This document shows positions 1 to 6,131 of a stretch of 11,049 bases of DNA, one piece after another. The notes beneath the pieces are model-generated. The model made no database searches, was not told where the DNA came from, and was given only the letters and a program-made list of their open reading frames with translations. The stretch lies in NCBI GenBank assembly GCA_017613995.1, contig JAGACT010000005.1:1-11049 (forward strand). Direction: 5' to 3'. Position 1 is the stretch's first letter. Each line of letters opens with the position of its first letter. Origin of the DNA: Eubacteriaceae bacterium. Lineage in GTDB: Bacteria; Bacillota; Clostridia; Eubacteriales; Anaerofustaceae. The translations under genes were made by a program, and so were the position numbers.

Positions 1-196
1 AATGTTTTATAAAATAACTGCCTTGGAACAGACCGGTTCCCTCACGTTTCCTTCCCCCCATTCCTTCGAATACAGCATCTTTTCGGAAATTTGAGCCTGT
101 CTAAGGCTGATCCCCCGGCAAACATCCCTTTTGTCCCGCGAACGGCACCTCTTAGCGTTCTTCCCTTCGGTATACATCCGGTACATGGAAAAATCC

Positions 197-225
197 TTTA
201 TTAACTCCGAAAAAAGTGTTATTAT
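197..225 (+). promoter_or_regulatory. weak candidate promoter for the S51 peptidase gene
   Basis: TTTATT (197-202) and TATTAT (220-225) are separated by 17 bases. The -10 element is good and the -35 element is poor. It lies about 70 bases upstream of the chosen start codon. The rest of 1-292 shows no convincing gene. A short in-frame stretch (2-94) ending in TGA could be the tail of an upstream gene, but it cannot be told from chance. Confidence 0.3.
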
Positions 226-245
226 TGTACCGGCGGACAGAGCCG

Positions 246-261
246 GATCCCCGCGGGGATC
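246..261. repeat. 16-base perfect palindrome in the leader of the S51 peptidase gene
   Basis: GATCCCCG followed by its exact reverse complement CGGGGATC, ending 31 bases before the start codon at 293. It lies between the candidate promoter and the ribosome binding site. It could be a dimeric-regulator operator or a stem in the mRNA. It has no T-tract, so it does not look like a terminator. Chance occurrence is possible. Confidence 0.35.
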
Positions 262-292
262 ATGTATCCGTCCGCACACCCAGGAGAAAACG

Positions 293-1009
293 ATGTTCTA
301 TTTTCTTACCAGCAGTCTTCTTAAAGGACGCTGCCCGGTGATGGATGACACGAACGATCTTGCCGACGAGGTGGCGTACCGCTGCCAGGGGGAAAGACAC
401 TGCCTGTTCATCTGCGCGGATCCCTCCTCCCTTGAGGGAAACGACCGTTTCGGCGACACGGTGAAAGCGGCCCTTGAAAATGCCGGCATCCGGCTTGCCT
501 CCTATCATATCCTGGACTCGAGAAACGAGCAGGATTCTCAGGAGCTCGTAAAGGGAAGCGACCTCGTGATCCTCGCCGGAGGCCATGTGCCCACCCAGAA
601 CGCATTTTTCAGACGTCTCGGGCTAAGAGACCTCATGGGTTCCTTCAGAGGCACGCTTATCGGCATCAGCGCAGGGACCATGAACTGCGCGGGGATAGTC
701 TACGCCCAGCCGGAACTGGAGGGGGAATCACTGGACGGGGATTATCTGAGATTCCTGCCGGGACTAGGCATAACCCAGACAAAGATCATCCCCCATTACA
801 ACGACACGAAGGATCTGACGCTGGACGGAAAGAGGCTTTTTGAGGACATCACCCTGCCCGACAGTATAGGACACAGGTTTTACGCTCTGTGCGACGGCAG
901 CTATATCATGGGGGACGGCTCCATGGAAATGCTCTGCGGCGAAGCATACCTCATAGAGGACGGCAGCATCTGCCGGATCAGCTCGCCCGGTGAAAAAAAG
1001 TATATCTGA
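293..1009 (+). CDS. peptidase S51 / type 1 glutamine amidotransferase-like protein
   Basis: Protein of 238 aa resembling the S51 family (dipeptidase E, cyanophycinase-like), serine hydrolases built on a class I glutamine-amidotransferase fold. The nucleophile-elbow motif GISAG is at residues 124-128, giving S126 as nucleophile. An ILAGG loop (93-97) precedes it, as in the family, and H168 in IIPHYN is the likely catalytic histidine. There is no signal peptide, so it is probably cytoplasmic. An upstream in-frame start at 131 would add 54 residues that do not look like family sequence. The ATG at 293 has an AGGAG ribosome binding site at 282-286, and 238 aa is a normal S51 length. It is followed after 32 bases by a small unknown gene, so the two are probably co-transcribed. 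The substrate is unknown; members cleave Asp-X dipeptides or process peptide-like compounds. Confidence 0.85.
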   Translation: MFYFLTSSLLKGRCPVMDDTNDLADEVAYRCQGERHCLFICADPSSLEGNDRFGDTVKAALENAGIRLASYHILDSRNEQDSQELVKGSDLVILAGGHVPTQNAFFRRLGLRDLMGSFRGTLIGISAGTMNCAGIVYAQPELEGESLDGDYLRFLPGLGITQTKIIPHYNDTKDLTLDGKRLFEDITLPDSIGHRFYALCDGSYIMGDGSMEMLCGEAYLIEDGSICRISSPGEKKYI

Positions 1010-1041
1010 TCAAGACTAAGGAATACGGAGGATAATTGATA

Positions 1042-1356
1042 ATGGGTTTATTTTCAAAGAACAACAGACACATTGACACGCTGGTCGCGGATCTTCCCGA
1101 CAGCGACAGGAAGGAAGTGCTTCGCCTCATAAAGGGCCTCAGGTTCACGAAGTATCTTATCGACCCGAAGATCGACGTCAAGAAAAAGCAGGAGGTTTAC
1201 GGAAAGAGGCTCAACTACATCCTGGATCTTACCCAGAAGATCAACGCCATCATGAAAAAGAACGGCAAGAAGCCTCTCTTCTCGAACGCCCACGACTACA
1301 ACGTCCTGGGACGCGATTATGTAAATCTGATGAAGGAATCAAATCAGAGCTGGTAG
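1042..1356 (+). CDS. small lysine-rich protein of unknown function
   Basis: A 104-aa protein that I do not recognise. It is rich in Lys and Arg, predicted mostly helical, with no membrane segment, signal peptide or cysteine. The N-terminus begins MGLFSK. A basic stretch (about residues 43-55) and a second one (KKNGKK, about 73-78) could bind nucleic acid or an acidic partner, but this is speculation. The ATG at 1042 lies 10 bases after GGAGG (1027-1031). A TTG two codons upstream is in frame but too close to the ribosome binding site. Codon use with many G/C-ending codons matches the neighbours, so it is probably a real gene. It follows the S51-like gene by 32 bases and is closed by a strong terminator, so the two likely form one operon. 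Confidence 0.75.
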   Translation: MGLFSKNNRHIDTLVADLPDSDRKEVLRLIKGLRFTKYLIDPKIDVKKKQEVYGKRLNYILDLTQKINAIMKKNGKKPLFSNAHDYNVLGRDYVNLMKESNQSW

Positions 1357-1368
1357 ACAGTGTCGGAG

Positions 1369-1397
1369 CTCTTCCCTGTCCGGGAAGAGTTTTTTTA
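1369..1397 (+). terminator. intrinsic terminator of the S51-small protein unit
   Basis: The arm CTCTTCCC (1369-1376), a 5-base loop and the arm GGGAAGAG (1382-1389) are followed by seven further T residues. It begins 12 bases after the stop codon of the small lysine-rich gene. Confidence 0.92.
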
Positions 1398-1415
1398 TTG
1401 GGTCCCGGGACAAGG

Positions 1416-1440
1416 AAAAGGGACAGCCGAAGCTGTCCCT
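1416..1440 (-). terminator. intrinsic terminator of the 457-aa URO-D-like gene
   Basis: Read on the minus strand, AGGGACAGC, a TTCG loop and GCTGTCCCT form a 9-bp stem capped by a C(UUCG)G tetraloop, followed by TTTCC. It lies about 30 bases beyond the stop codon at 1472. The short T-tract is offset by the very stable tetraloop. With the plus-strand terminator just to the left, it separates two converging units. Confidence 0.85.
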
Positions 1441-1471
1441 GAAGATATCCGAAATATACTTGAAGCTGTGC

Positions 1472-2845
1472 TTACTGCATCAGTCCGTAGTAGAACGAAC
1501 GGATAGCAACTTCCTGATCCATAACGGTCTTCTTTGCTGATTCCGGAGTGTTCGGGTTCAGTGCCTTGTACTCTTCCCAGGTGAGGAAGTCGCGGCTCTT
1601 GAATTCGTCGACCTTCATCTCGGTGTAGTCTTCCTTGTGGAAGATCTCTCCGCAGGACTCTCCGGGGTTGTCATACTTGCCGTACTCGAGAACGGTCTCA
1701 ACAACGGCCTTCATGTTCTCGAGGTTAACGTCAGCGAGAACGAGGGCGCTCTTGTCGAGTCCGAAGTAGTACTGTCCGCCGGGGGCCATGATGTCGAGCC
1801 ATTCCTTGGCCTTGTCGATGGCTTCATCCTTGGTGCACTGGCTGAAGTACTTGAGCGGGAATCCGCCGCCGAGAACGCACTTCTTGCCGAGCTTTTCCTT
1901 GAGGGTCTTGGCGTCAGTGTACTCGAAGGTGAACTGGGTTCCTGTAGGTACATCCTGGAGATAGTCGATAAGCTTGTCCCAGTTGTCCTCGAGGAATGCT
2001 CCGGAACGCACGCCCATTGCGGCATAGCTGGTAATCATCTTGAGCCAGGGCTCCCACCAGAGTTTCTCGAAATCTTTGGGCCTCATGAACGTTGCCATGT
2101 GCAGAGGATAGTTCGCGACTGCTTCTCTCGAATAGTGCTCGATATCCTGGCACTTGCAGTGCTCGTACTCCCAGGGGAACATCGCTTCAACGGCTGCCGC
2201 GACCTTATCAGGACGTCTTCTGATATCGGTCAGCATTCCGGAGAAGCTTCTCAGCTGGTCGGAAAGGATGTCCAGGGGTGCGTATCCGCCGCCGCCCCTT
2301 ACTCTCGCTCCCGAGGGATAACCGTACTTGGCTGCCATCTTGGCGCTGACCTTGGCTGTGTTGCCCATGACCGCGGCGGAGATGGAGTTGGCCTGGGTGA
2401 TGGCCTTGAGAGCTCCGATGGGATTGTTCTTATAGTCAAGGTTCCTGTTGACTCTGGGTGCTCCGACTTCCACCATGAATGCATACGGATCCTCGATGAA
2501 CTGATCGTATTCGTCCTCTTCCATCATGTGGGTGTTGGGGTGCTGCATGAATCCGTCTGCTCCCATCACGATAGCCTTTGAACCGAGGGCCTGATACTTG
2601 GCCGGTGACAGAACAGATCCTCCGGCAACGCATCCGTCAGAGGGGATCATTGCGCAGAGCTTGTCGGCTGCTTCCTCAAGAAGTCCGTAATTCCAGAATG
2701 CTTCCTTGGGATCCACTCCGGCGAACTCGGCAACAGCGGAAAGTCCCATGCTTACCGAGCAGGGTACTCTCTTGGGGATCCTGTTGTTGTAAACATCGGA
2801 CAGATTTTTGGCTCGCTCCTCACGAAGTTTTTCGATGTCACTCAT
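1472..2845 (-). CDS. URO-D superfamily protein (methyltransferase-like), long form with C-terminal extension
   Basis: Protein of 457 aa in the uroporphyrinogen decarboxylase superfamily, which includes heme-pathway HemE and corrinoid methyltransferases (MtaA, MtbA, CmuA, O-demethylase components). It begins with a family-like RIPKRVP segment (22-28). Other conserved blocks are GADGFMQHP (95-103), RGGGGYAPLD (183-192), LRSFSG (198-203), FEKLWW (259-264) and APGGQYYFGLDKS (354-366). The zinc-site HxCG segment of MtaA/MtbA is replaced by FLEDNW (284-289), and the later Gly-Cys motif by GLDKS. HemE itself is unlikely because the length and motifs differ. Residues about 392-457 are a hydrophilic extension beyond the usual core, similar to the separate 51-aa product at 4376-4531. 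The ATG at 2845 is preceded by GGAGG (2855-2859). It has a near-consensus promoter, its own terminator and a divergent paralogue. The exact reaction is unknown. Confidence 0.85.
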   Translation of the reverse strand: MSDIEKLREERAKNLSDVYNNRIPKRVPCSVSMGLSAVAEFAGVDPKEAFWNYGLLEEAADKLCAMIPSDGCVAGGSVLSPAKYQALGSKAIVMGADGFMQHPNTHMMEEDEYDQFIEDPYAFMVEVGAPRVNRNLDYKNNPIGALKAITQANSISAAVMGNTAKVSAKMAAKYGYPSGARVRGGGGYAPLDILSDQLRSFSGMLTDIRRRPDKVAAAVEAMFPWEYEHCKCQDIEHYSREAVANYPLHMATFMRPKDFEKLWWEPWLKMITSYAAMGVRSGAFLEDNWDKLIDYLQDVPTGTQFTFEYTDAKTLKEKLGKKCVLGGGFPLKYFSQCTKDEAIDKAKEWLDIMAPGGQYYFGLDKSALVLADVNLENMKAVVETVLEYGKYDNPGESCGEIFHKEDYTEMKVDEFKSRDFLTWEEYKALNPNTPESAKKTVMDQEVAIRSFYYGLMQ

Positions 2846-2892
2846 TTGTTATTTCCTCCATTTTTCTTACTTATACATAATTTGATACTATT

Positions 2893-2921
2893 ATTTTAAT
2901 CTAATGCCAAAAGCTTGTCAA
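2893..2921 (-). promoter_or_regulatory. near-consensus sigma-A-type promoter of the 457-aa URO-D-like gene
   Basis: On the minus strand, TTGACA (2916-2921), a 17-base spacer and TAAAAT (2893-2898). The predicted start near 2886 gives a leader of about 40 bases ending in the GGAGG ribosome binding site. This near-perfect promoter suggests strong expression unless it is repressed. Confidence 0.8.
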
Positions 2922-3123
2922 CTGCTGTTTTATAAAATTGTCTACATATAATATTTTTCGCTTTCGTCAGGGTTTGCGGCGTGTCCCATGCCGTCTTAAA
3001 CAGCTGAAATACCGCACAGCCATGCGTGTTCCGGGCACTGGCGCAGAAAGCTGCACCGGAAGGCGGCGACCACCTGCAGCAGGTTCCTCCGAAGCCGGTC
3101 GTAAATTTTGTTTTTCTGTGCGG

Positions 3124-3152
3124 TTGACAAAATTACACGTATGTGATACGCT
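3124..3152 (+). promoter_or_regulatory. candidate promoter of the 387-aa URO-D-like gene, with an inverted repeat over the -10 region
   Basis: Perfect TTGACA (3124-3129), a 17-base spacer and a poor -10 (TACGCT, 3147-3152). Overlapping the -10 is the inverted repeat CGTAT-GTG-ATACG (3138-3150). A good -35, a weak -10 and a dyad on the -10 are typical of a regulated promoter, so the dyad may be an operator. The leader would be about 40 bases. Confidence 0.5.
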
Positions 3153-3201
3153 CGTTTCATACAGGATCTTTCGGTCCTTAAAACAAACGGAGGTACACTA
3201 A

Positions 3202-4365
3202 ATGGCATCAAAATACACCAGTGAGTACCGTAACCAGCTGTTCGCGGACGTCCTCTCGGGAAAGGTTCCCGACAGAGTCCCCGAAAAGGTGGGCATCAGC
3301 GGCACTGCGGTGCTGGAATGGGCAGGATACGATCTTCGCACCGCCCAGTACGGATACTCTAAAAACATCGACGCTATGAAGAAATTCAATGCGGAATTCG
3401 ACACCGACAACGTATGCGGCGGCTTCGGCGGAGCGGCCCCCTTCTACACGAAGGTTATCGGCAGCCGAACCAACGTCATGGGCAGCGACGGCTTCATGCA
3501 GCATCCCGACGTGGCGGGCATGGAAGTGGACGAATACGACGACTTCATAGCCGATCCCGTCAAGTTCATCTGGGATACGGTCATTCCCAGGGTGTTCACG
3601 GAATTCGCTCAGCCCTGGCCCCACAACGCTTTCGCGCTGCTGAAGATGATAAAGACCCAGGACGAGGTCATGGGGCATCTCGGAAGAGCCAGCGCCGAAT
3701 GCGCAAGAGAGAACAACAAGGTCACCAGAGCGGGCGGAGGCGGCATCTCCAGAGCTCCCTTCGATTACTTTGCGGACTATCTGCGTTCATTCACGGGTGC
3801 GATGATCGACATGAAAAGGATGCCGGACAAGGTTCTGGAGGCGGTGGACGCCATCACTCCCCTGATGATCAAATGCGCCAACGACAGGGTCCGTCCCACC
3901 GACCGTACCAGCCAGAGGGTATTCTTCGCTCTGCACATGCCCACCTACATGACGGTAAAGGATTTTGAGAAGTTCTGGTGGCCCAGCTTCAAAGAGACCG
4001 TCTGGGGAGTCTATGACAAGGGATTCGGCATCCAGATCTTCTGCGAGGAGAACTGGATGAGGATGCTGGATTACCTGGATGAGCTCCCGGACATGTGCGA
4101 ATTGCAGTTTGAATACGGCGATCCCAAGACCGTCAAGGAGAAAGTCGGCAAAAAGCACGTCATCTCCGCCATGTATCCCCTGACCTACCTGGCAAACGGA
4201 ACGCTGGAGGAAGCCTGCGACAAGGTCAAGGAATATCTGGACATTCTCGCTCCCGGCGGAAAGTACATCTTCAACATGGACAAATCAGTCCTTAGGGGCA
4301 GACAGATAGACTGGAACAAACTCAATCCGTGGCTTGACTGCATACATACCTACGGAAAGTACTAG
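3202..4365 (+). CDS. URO-D superfamily protein (methyltransferase-like), short form
   Basis: Protein of 387 aa, clearly paralogous to the divergent 457-aa gene. Shared blocks are GSDGFMQHP (94-102), RAGGGG (176-181), LRSFTGAMIDMKRMPDKV (194-211), FEKFWW (255-260), CEENW (281-285) and LAPGGKYIFNMDKS (349-362). As in the paralogue, the HxCG zinc segment of MtaA/MtbA-type methyltransferases is absent and an E-E-N-W motif stands there. The protein ends at TYGKY, matching EYGKY (387-391) of the long form, so it holds only the core. The start ATG at 3202 has GGAGG at 3189-3193. Its TAG stop overlaps the AGGAGG ribosome binding site of the next small gene, implying translational coupling. It is probably cytoplasmic. 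The substrate is unknown, and a corrinoid-linked methyl transfer role is only inferred from the family. Confidence 0.85.
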   Translation: MASKYTSEYRNQLFADVLSGKVPDRVPEKVGISGTAVLEWAGYDLRTAQYGYSKNIDAMKKFNAEFDTDNVCGGFGGAAPFYTKVIGSRTNVMGSDGFMQHPDVAGMEVDEYDDFIADPVKFIWDTVIPRVFTEFAQPWPHNAFALLKMIKTQDEVMGHLGRASAECARENNKVTRAGGGGISRAPFDYFADYLRSFTGAMIDMKRMPDKVLEAVDAITPLMIKCANDRVRPTDRTSQRVFFALHMPTYMTVKDFEKFWWPSFKETVWGVYDKGFGIQIFCEENWMRMLDYLDELPDMCELQFEYGDPKTVKEKVGKKHVISAMYPLTYLANGTLEEACDKVKEYLDILAPGGKYIFNMDKSVLRGRQIDWNKLNPWLDCIHTYGKY

Positions 4366-4375
4366 GAGGACAGAT

Positions 4376-4531
4376 ATGGCAAAAGAATTCAAATCGGCAT
4401 ACTACCTGACGAACGAGCAGCTCATCGAAAAGTACGACATCGATCCCGCGGCTATCGAGGACATCGACGAGTCCATGGGCTGGATGGAAGATTACCTTAT
4501 GACACTGACGCTCACGAAGCTCAGCAACTGA
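4376..4531 (+). CDS. 51-aa acidic protein resembling the detached C-terminal tail of the long URO-D-like protein
   Basis: Small acidic protein starting at the ATG at 4376, not the longer in-frame start at 4334. The AGGAGG at 4364-4369 sits 6 bases before this ATG and overlaps the TAG of the upstream gene. Residues 4-12 (EFKSAYYLT) match EFKSRDFLT (414-422) of the 457-aa paralogue, and an acidic region with an Asp/Asn-Pro follows in both. It is therefore likely the equivalent of the long form's tail, made as a separate polypeptide. The frame differs from that of the upstream gene, so simple stop readthrough would not fuse them. It may bind the 387-aa core as a subunit (inference). No cysteine, membrane segment or signal peptide is present. 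Confidence 0.75.
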   Translation: MAKEFKSAYYLTNEQLIEKYDIDPAAIEDIDESMGWMEDYLMTLTLTKLSN

Positions 4532-4539
4532 ACAGCACC

Positions 4540-4576
4540 CGGGAGGGAGGCGGATGCCCCCTCCCGTTGCTTTACC
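4540..4576 (+). terminator. probable terminator after the short URO-D-like operon
   Basis: Arms CGGGAGGG (4540-4547) and CCCTCCCG (4559-4566) form an 8-bp GC-rich stem with an 11-base loop. The tail TTGCTTTACC is a poor T-tract, so termination may be incomplete. It begins 9 bases after the stop codon of the 51-aa gene. Confidence 0.6.
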
Positions 4577-4606
4577 GTACAAAATACGCGATTGACCGAA
4601 ATTGAA

Positions 4607-4636
4607 TTGGACAAGACCCGTTAAAGTTGTTATAAT
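4607..4636 (+). promoter_or_regulatory. promoter of the NAT-flavodoxin unit
   Basis: TTGGAC (4607-4612), an 18-base spacer and a perfect TATAAT (4631-4636). The start codon of the N-acetyltransferase gene is 34 bases further on, leaving a short leader with a GGAGA ribosome binding site (4660-4664). Confidence 0.75.
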
Positions 4637-4669
4637 TATATGTAGATAATACGATTTACGGAGATAGAA

Positions 4670-5527
4670 ATGGAAAAAGGACTCTACTTTGACTCGGTGG
4701 GAAAGATCCCTGATCCCGACAGATACCTCGAACGCATCGGATACACGGGAAAGATCGAAGTCAGCAAAAGATGCCTGGACGATCTCATTGTGGCGCATCA
4801 TTACAGCGTGCCCTTTGAGAACCTGGACGTATGCGATCTCAACAGGCCCATAGTGCTCACACCGGAGCATCTTTACGAAAAGATCGTTCTGAACAAAAGG
4901 GGAGGATACTGCTTCGAGATGAACGGAGCGTTCCTGTTCCTTCTCAAGGCCCTGGGATTTGTCGTGACCCCCGCCTACTGCAGGGTGGCAAGGGCAGATG
5001 CCCTGAGCCCGATACTTCACCGCGGCGTCCTCATATATCTCGATGACAGGACATACTTCTGCGACGTAGGTTTCGGAGGAGTTATGAGTCCCGAGGCCCT
5101 GGTGATGGAGGACGGATACAGCATTACGGCGGGAGCTGAGCGTTTTACGATAAAGCATTACGACGGCACGTGGTTCGAACTGATCGGTGACTCCCCCTAC
5201 AGGATCAACCGTGACGGCAAGCTCGAACGCATGGAGAAGACCGACCTGCTCATTTCCAAGGAACTGGGATTCTGCGGGGACTTCGATATGTTCAACGACC
5301 GCTGCCAGGCCCCCGGATCCAGCTTCCACAACAGAAGGACCGCTGTCCTGAGGACACCCACGGGACAGAAAGCCATAAACAACAACACGTACAACATCAT
5401 CGACGGCGACAAGCTGATCTCCCGCCCCCTGAGCCGGGACGAAAGAAGAAAGGTGATGGCGGAGGATTTCGGACTGGTATTCACCGATGAGGAATGGGAA
5501 AGCATTCCGGAAAGAGATTTCCAGTAG
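4670..5527 (+). CDS. nat: arylamine N-acetyltransferase
   Basis: Protein of 285 aa that transfers acetyl groups from acetyl-CoA to arylamines, hydrazines or related amines; probably cytoplasmic. The Cys-His-Asp triad is visible: C81 in RGGYCFE, H117 in HRGV and D132 in CDVGFGG. VPFENLD (47-53) is the usual N-terminal NAT block, and the length fits bacterial NATs (about 250-290 aa). The start ATG at 4670 follows GGAGA closely and no earlier ATG fits. The gene is first in a unit with a flavodoxin gene 52 bases downstream. The natural substrate is unknown. Bacterial NATs can act on aromatic amines such as aminosalicylates, and some related enzymes close rings in biosynthetic pathways. The neighbours show no biosynthetic cluster, so a detoxifying or salvage role is the simpler inference. 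Confidence 0.92.
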   Translation: MEKGLYFDSVGKIPDPDRYLERIGYTGKIEVSKRCLDDLIVAHHYSVPFENLDVCDLNRPIVLTPEHLYEKIVLNKRGGYCFEMNGAFLFLLKALGFVVTPAYCRVARADALSPILHRGVLIYLDDRTYFCDVGFGGVMSPEALVMEDGYSITAGAERFTIKHYDGTWFELIGDSPYRINRDGKLERMEKTDLLISKELGFCGDFDMFNDRCQAPGSSFHNRRTAVLRTPTGQKAINNNTYNIIDGDKLISRPLSRDERRKVMAEDFGLVFTDEEWESIPERDFQ

Positions 5528-5533
5528 TTCAGT

Positions 5534-5550
5534 ACATGCACCGGGCATGT
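5534..5550 (+). other. small inverted repeat between nat and the flavodoxin gene
   Basis: ACATGC (5534-5539) and GCATGT (5545-5550) could form a 6-bp stem with a 5-base loop in the 52-base gap. No T-tract follows, so it is not an evident terminator. It could adjust the stability or relative expression of the two cistrons, or be chance. Confidence 0.25.
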
Positions 5551-5579
5551 TTGAAATAAATACAGGAGGAAAAAAGAAT

Positions 5580-6086
5580 ATGGCAAGTCTTATAGTTTAT
5601 TACAGCCAGAGCGGCAACACCGAAAAGGTAGCGGAGTACATCAAGGGCTTCACCGGAGGGGATATGCTCAGAGTCGGACCCACCGAGGCTCCTGAAGGGA
5701 CCCCGGAGGAGAAGATGAAGATCAACAGGGCCGTCATGGAGGATTACAAGAACGGCATTCTGCCCGAGATCGCAGGAACGCCCGAGAATCTCGACGCCTA
5801 CGACACGATCTATATCGGCTCACCCAACTGGGGCAATACGGCAGTGCCCTGGATCTTCGCATTCACCGCGAAGTATGATTTCACCGGCAAGAAAGTCGCG
5901 GTGTTCTGCACCCACGGCACCAGGGGCGGATACAAGGTATTCTCCGATATCGAAGCCACCTGCAAAAATGCAGCGGAGTTCATCCCGGGATTCGGATGCT
6001 ATTCCCAGGTCATGGACGAGAAGACCGAGACCGAAGTCAAGTTCTGGCTCCAGGGCAACGGTCTGATCGCAAGCGAAAGAAGATAG
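5580..6086 (+). CDS. flavodoxin family protein
   Basis: Protein of 168 aa with a flavodoxin-like fold, expected to bind FMN and carry electrons in the cytoplasm. The phosphate-binding loop is YSQSGNT (8-14), following the hydrophobic strand LIVYY. The second FMN loop is GSPNWGNT (80-87), with W84 placed to stack on the flavin, and the third is CTHGTRGG (110-117). The size and motifs fit the flavodoxin-like proteins common in Clostridia, which are often annotated only as flavodoxin or NAD(P)H-dependent reductase relatives. The ATG at 5580 is preceded by AGGAGG (5564-5569). An in-frame start at 5487 lies inside the upstream gene and is not needed. It is the second gene after nat and is closed by a strong terminator. 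Its redox partner is not in the window. Confidence 0.9.
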   Translation: MASLIVYYSQSGNTEKVAEYIKGFTGGDMLRVGPTEAPEGTPEEKMKINRAVMEDYKNGILPEIAGTPENLDAYDTIYIGSPNWGNTAVPWIFAFTAKYDFTGKKVAVFCTHGTRGGYKVFSDIEATCKNAAEFIPGFGCYSQVMDEKTETEVKFWLQGNGLIASERR

Positions 6087-6094
6087 CGTAAAAA

Positions 6095-6127
6095 ATCCCT
6101 TCCGAAACGGAAGGGATCTTTCTTTTT
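6095..6127. terminator. bidirectional intrinsic terminator
   Basis: Arms ATCCCTTCCG (6095-6104) and CGGAAGGGAT (6108-6117) form a 10-bp stem with a 3-base loop. On the plus strand a T-rich tract follows (6119-6129). On the minus strand the stem is followed by TTTTTTACGC. It lies between the flavodoxin stop (6086) and the converging minus-strand stop (6132), so it can end both transcripts. Confidence 0.92.
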
Positions 6128-6131
6128 TTGT

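Larger units (their letters stand above)
2846..3201. other. 356-base divergent intergenic region with a GC-rich central island
   Basis: AT-rich edges hold the minus-strand promoter (2893-2921) and a plus-strand TATAAT (2947-2952) without a good -35. The centre (about 2961-3105) is clearly richer in G+C. It contains small inverted repeats, such as ACCTG/CAGGT around CTGCAG near 3080-3092. Read on the minus strand, about 3105 down to 2996 forms an open frame whose codons mostly end in G or C, like the real genes here. The frame has no plausible start and meets a TAA, so it may be a decayed gene fragment or a structured leader. No known riboswitch motif was found. Confidence 0.45.

Noticed and set aside
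2..94. Short plus-strand frame of 30 codons ending in TGA at the left edge
   Set aside because: It could be the tail of an upstream gene, but it is too short, has no recognisable motif, and its codon use does not settle the matter.
7..279. A 90-codon minus-strand frame over the left-edge intergenic region
   Set aside because: The composition does not resemble a protein, no ribosome binding site was seen, and it overlaps the candidate leader of the S51-like gene.
2961..3120. Cobalamin riboswitch upstream of the URO-D-like genes
   Set aside because: A GCACTG-like string occurs, but the ordered conserved core and a proper B12 box are missing on both strands.
4363..4365. TAG stop of the 387-aa gene as a pyrrolysine codon, or readthrough into the tail
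   Set aside because: The 51-aa tail is in a different frame, so readthrough would not fuse them. The TAG overlaps a strong AGGAGG ribosome binding site, and the core ends at the same place as in the paralogue.
4322..5548. A 408-codon minus-strand open frame opposite the nat region
   Set aside because: It lies antisense to the N-acetyltransferase, which has its catalytic triad, and to the small tail gene. Its product resembles no family, and long antisense frames are expected with G/C-ending codons.
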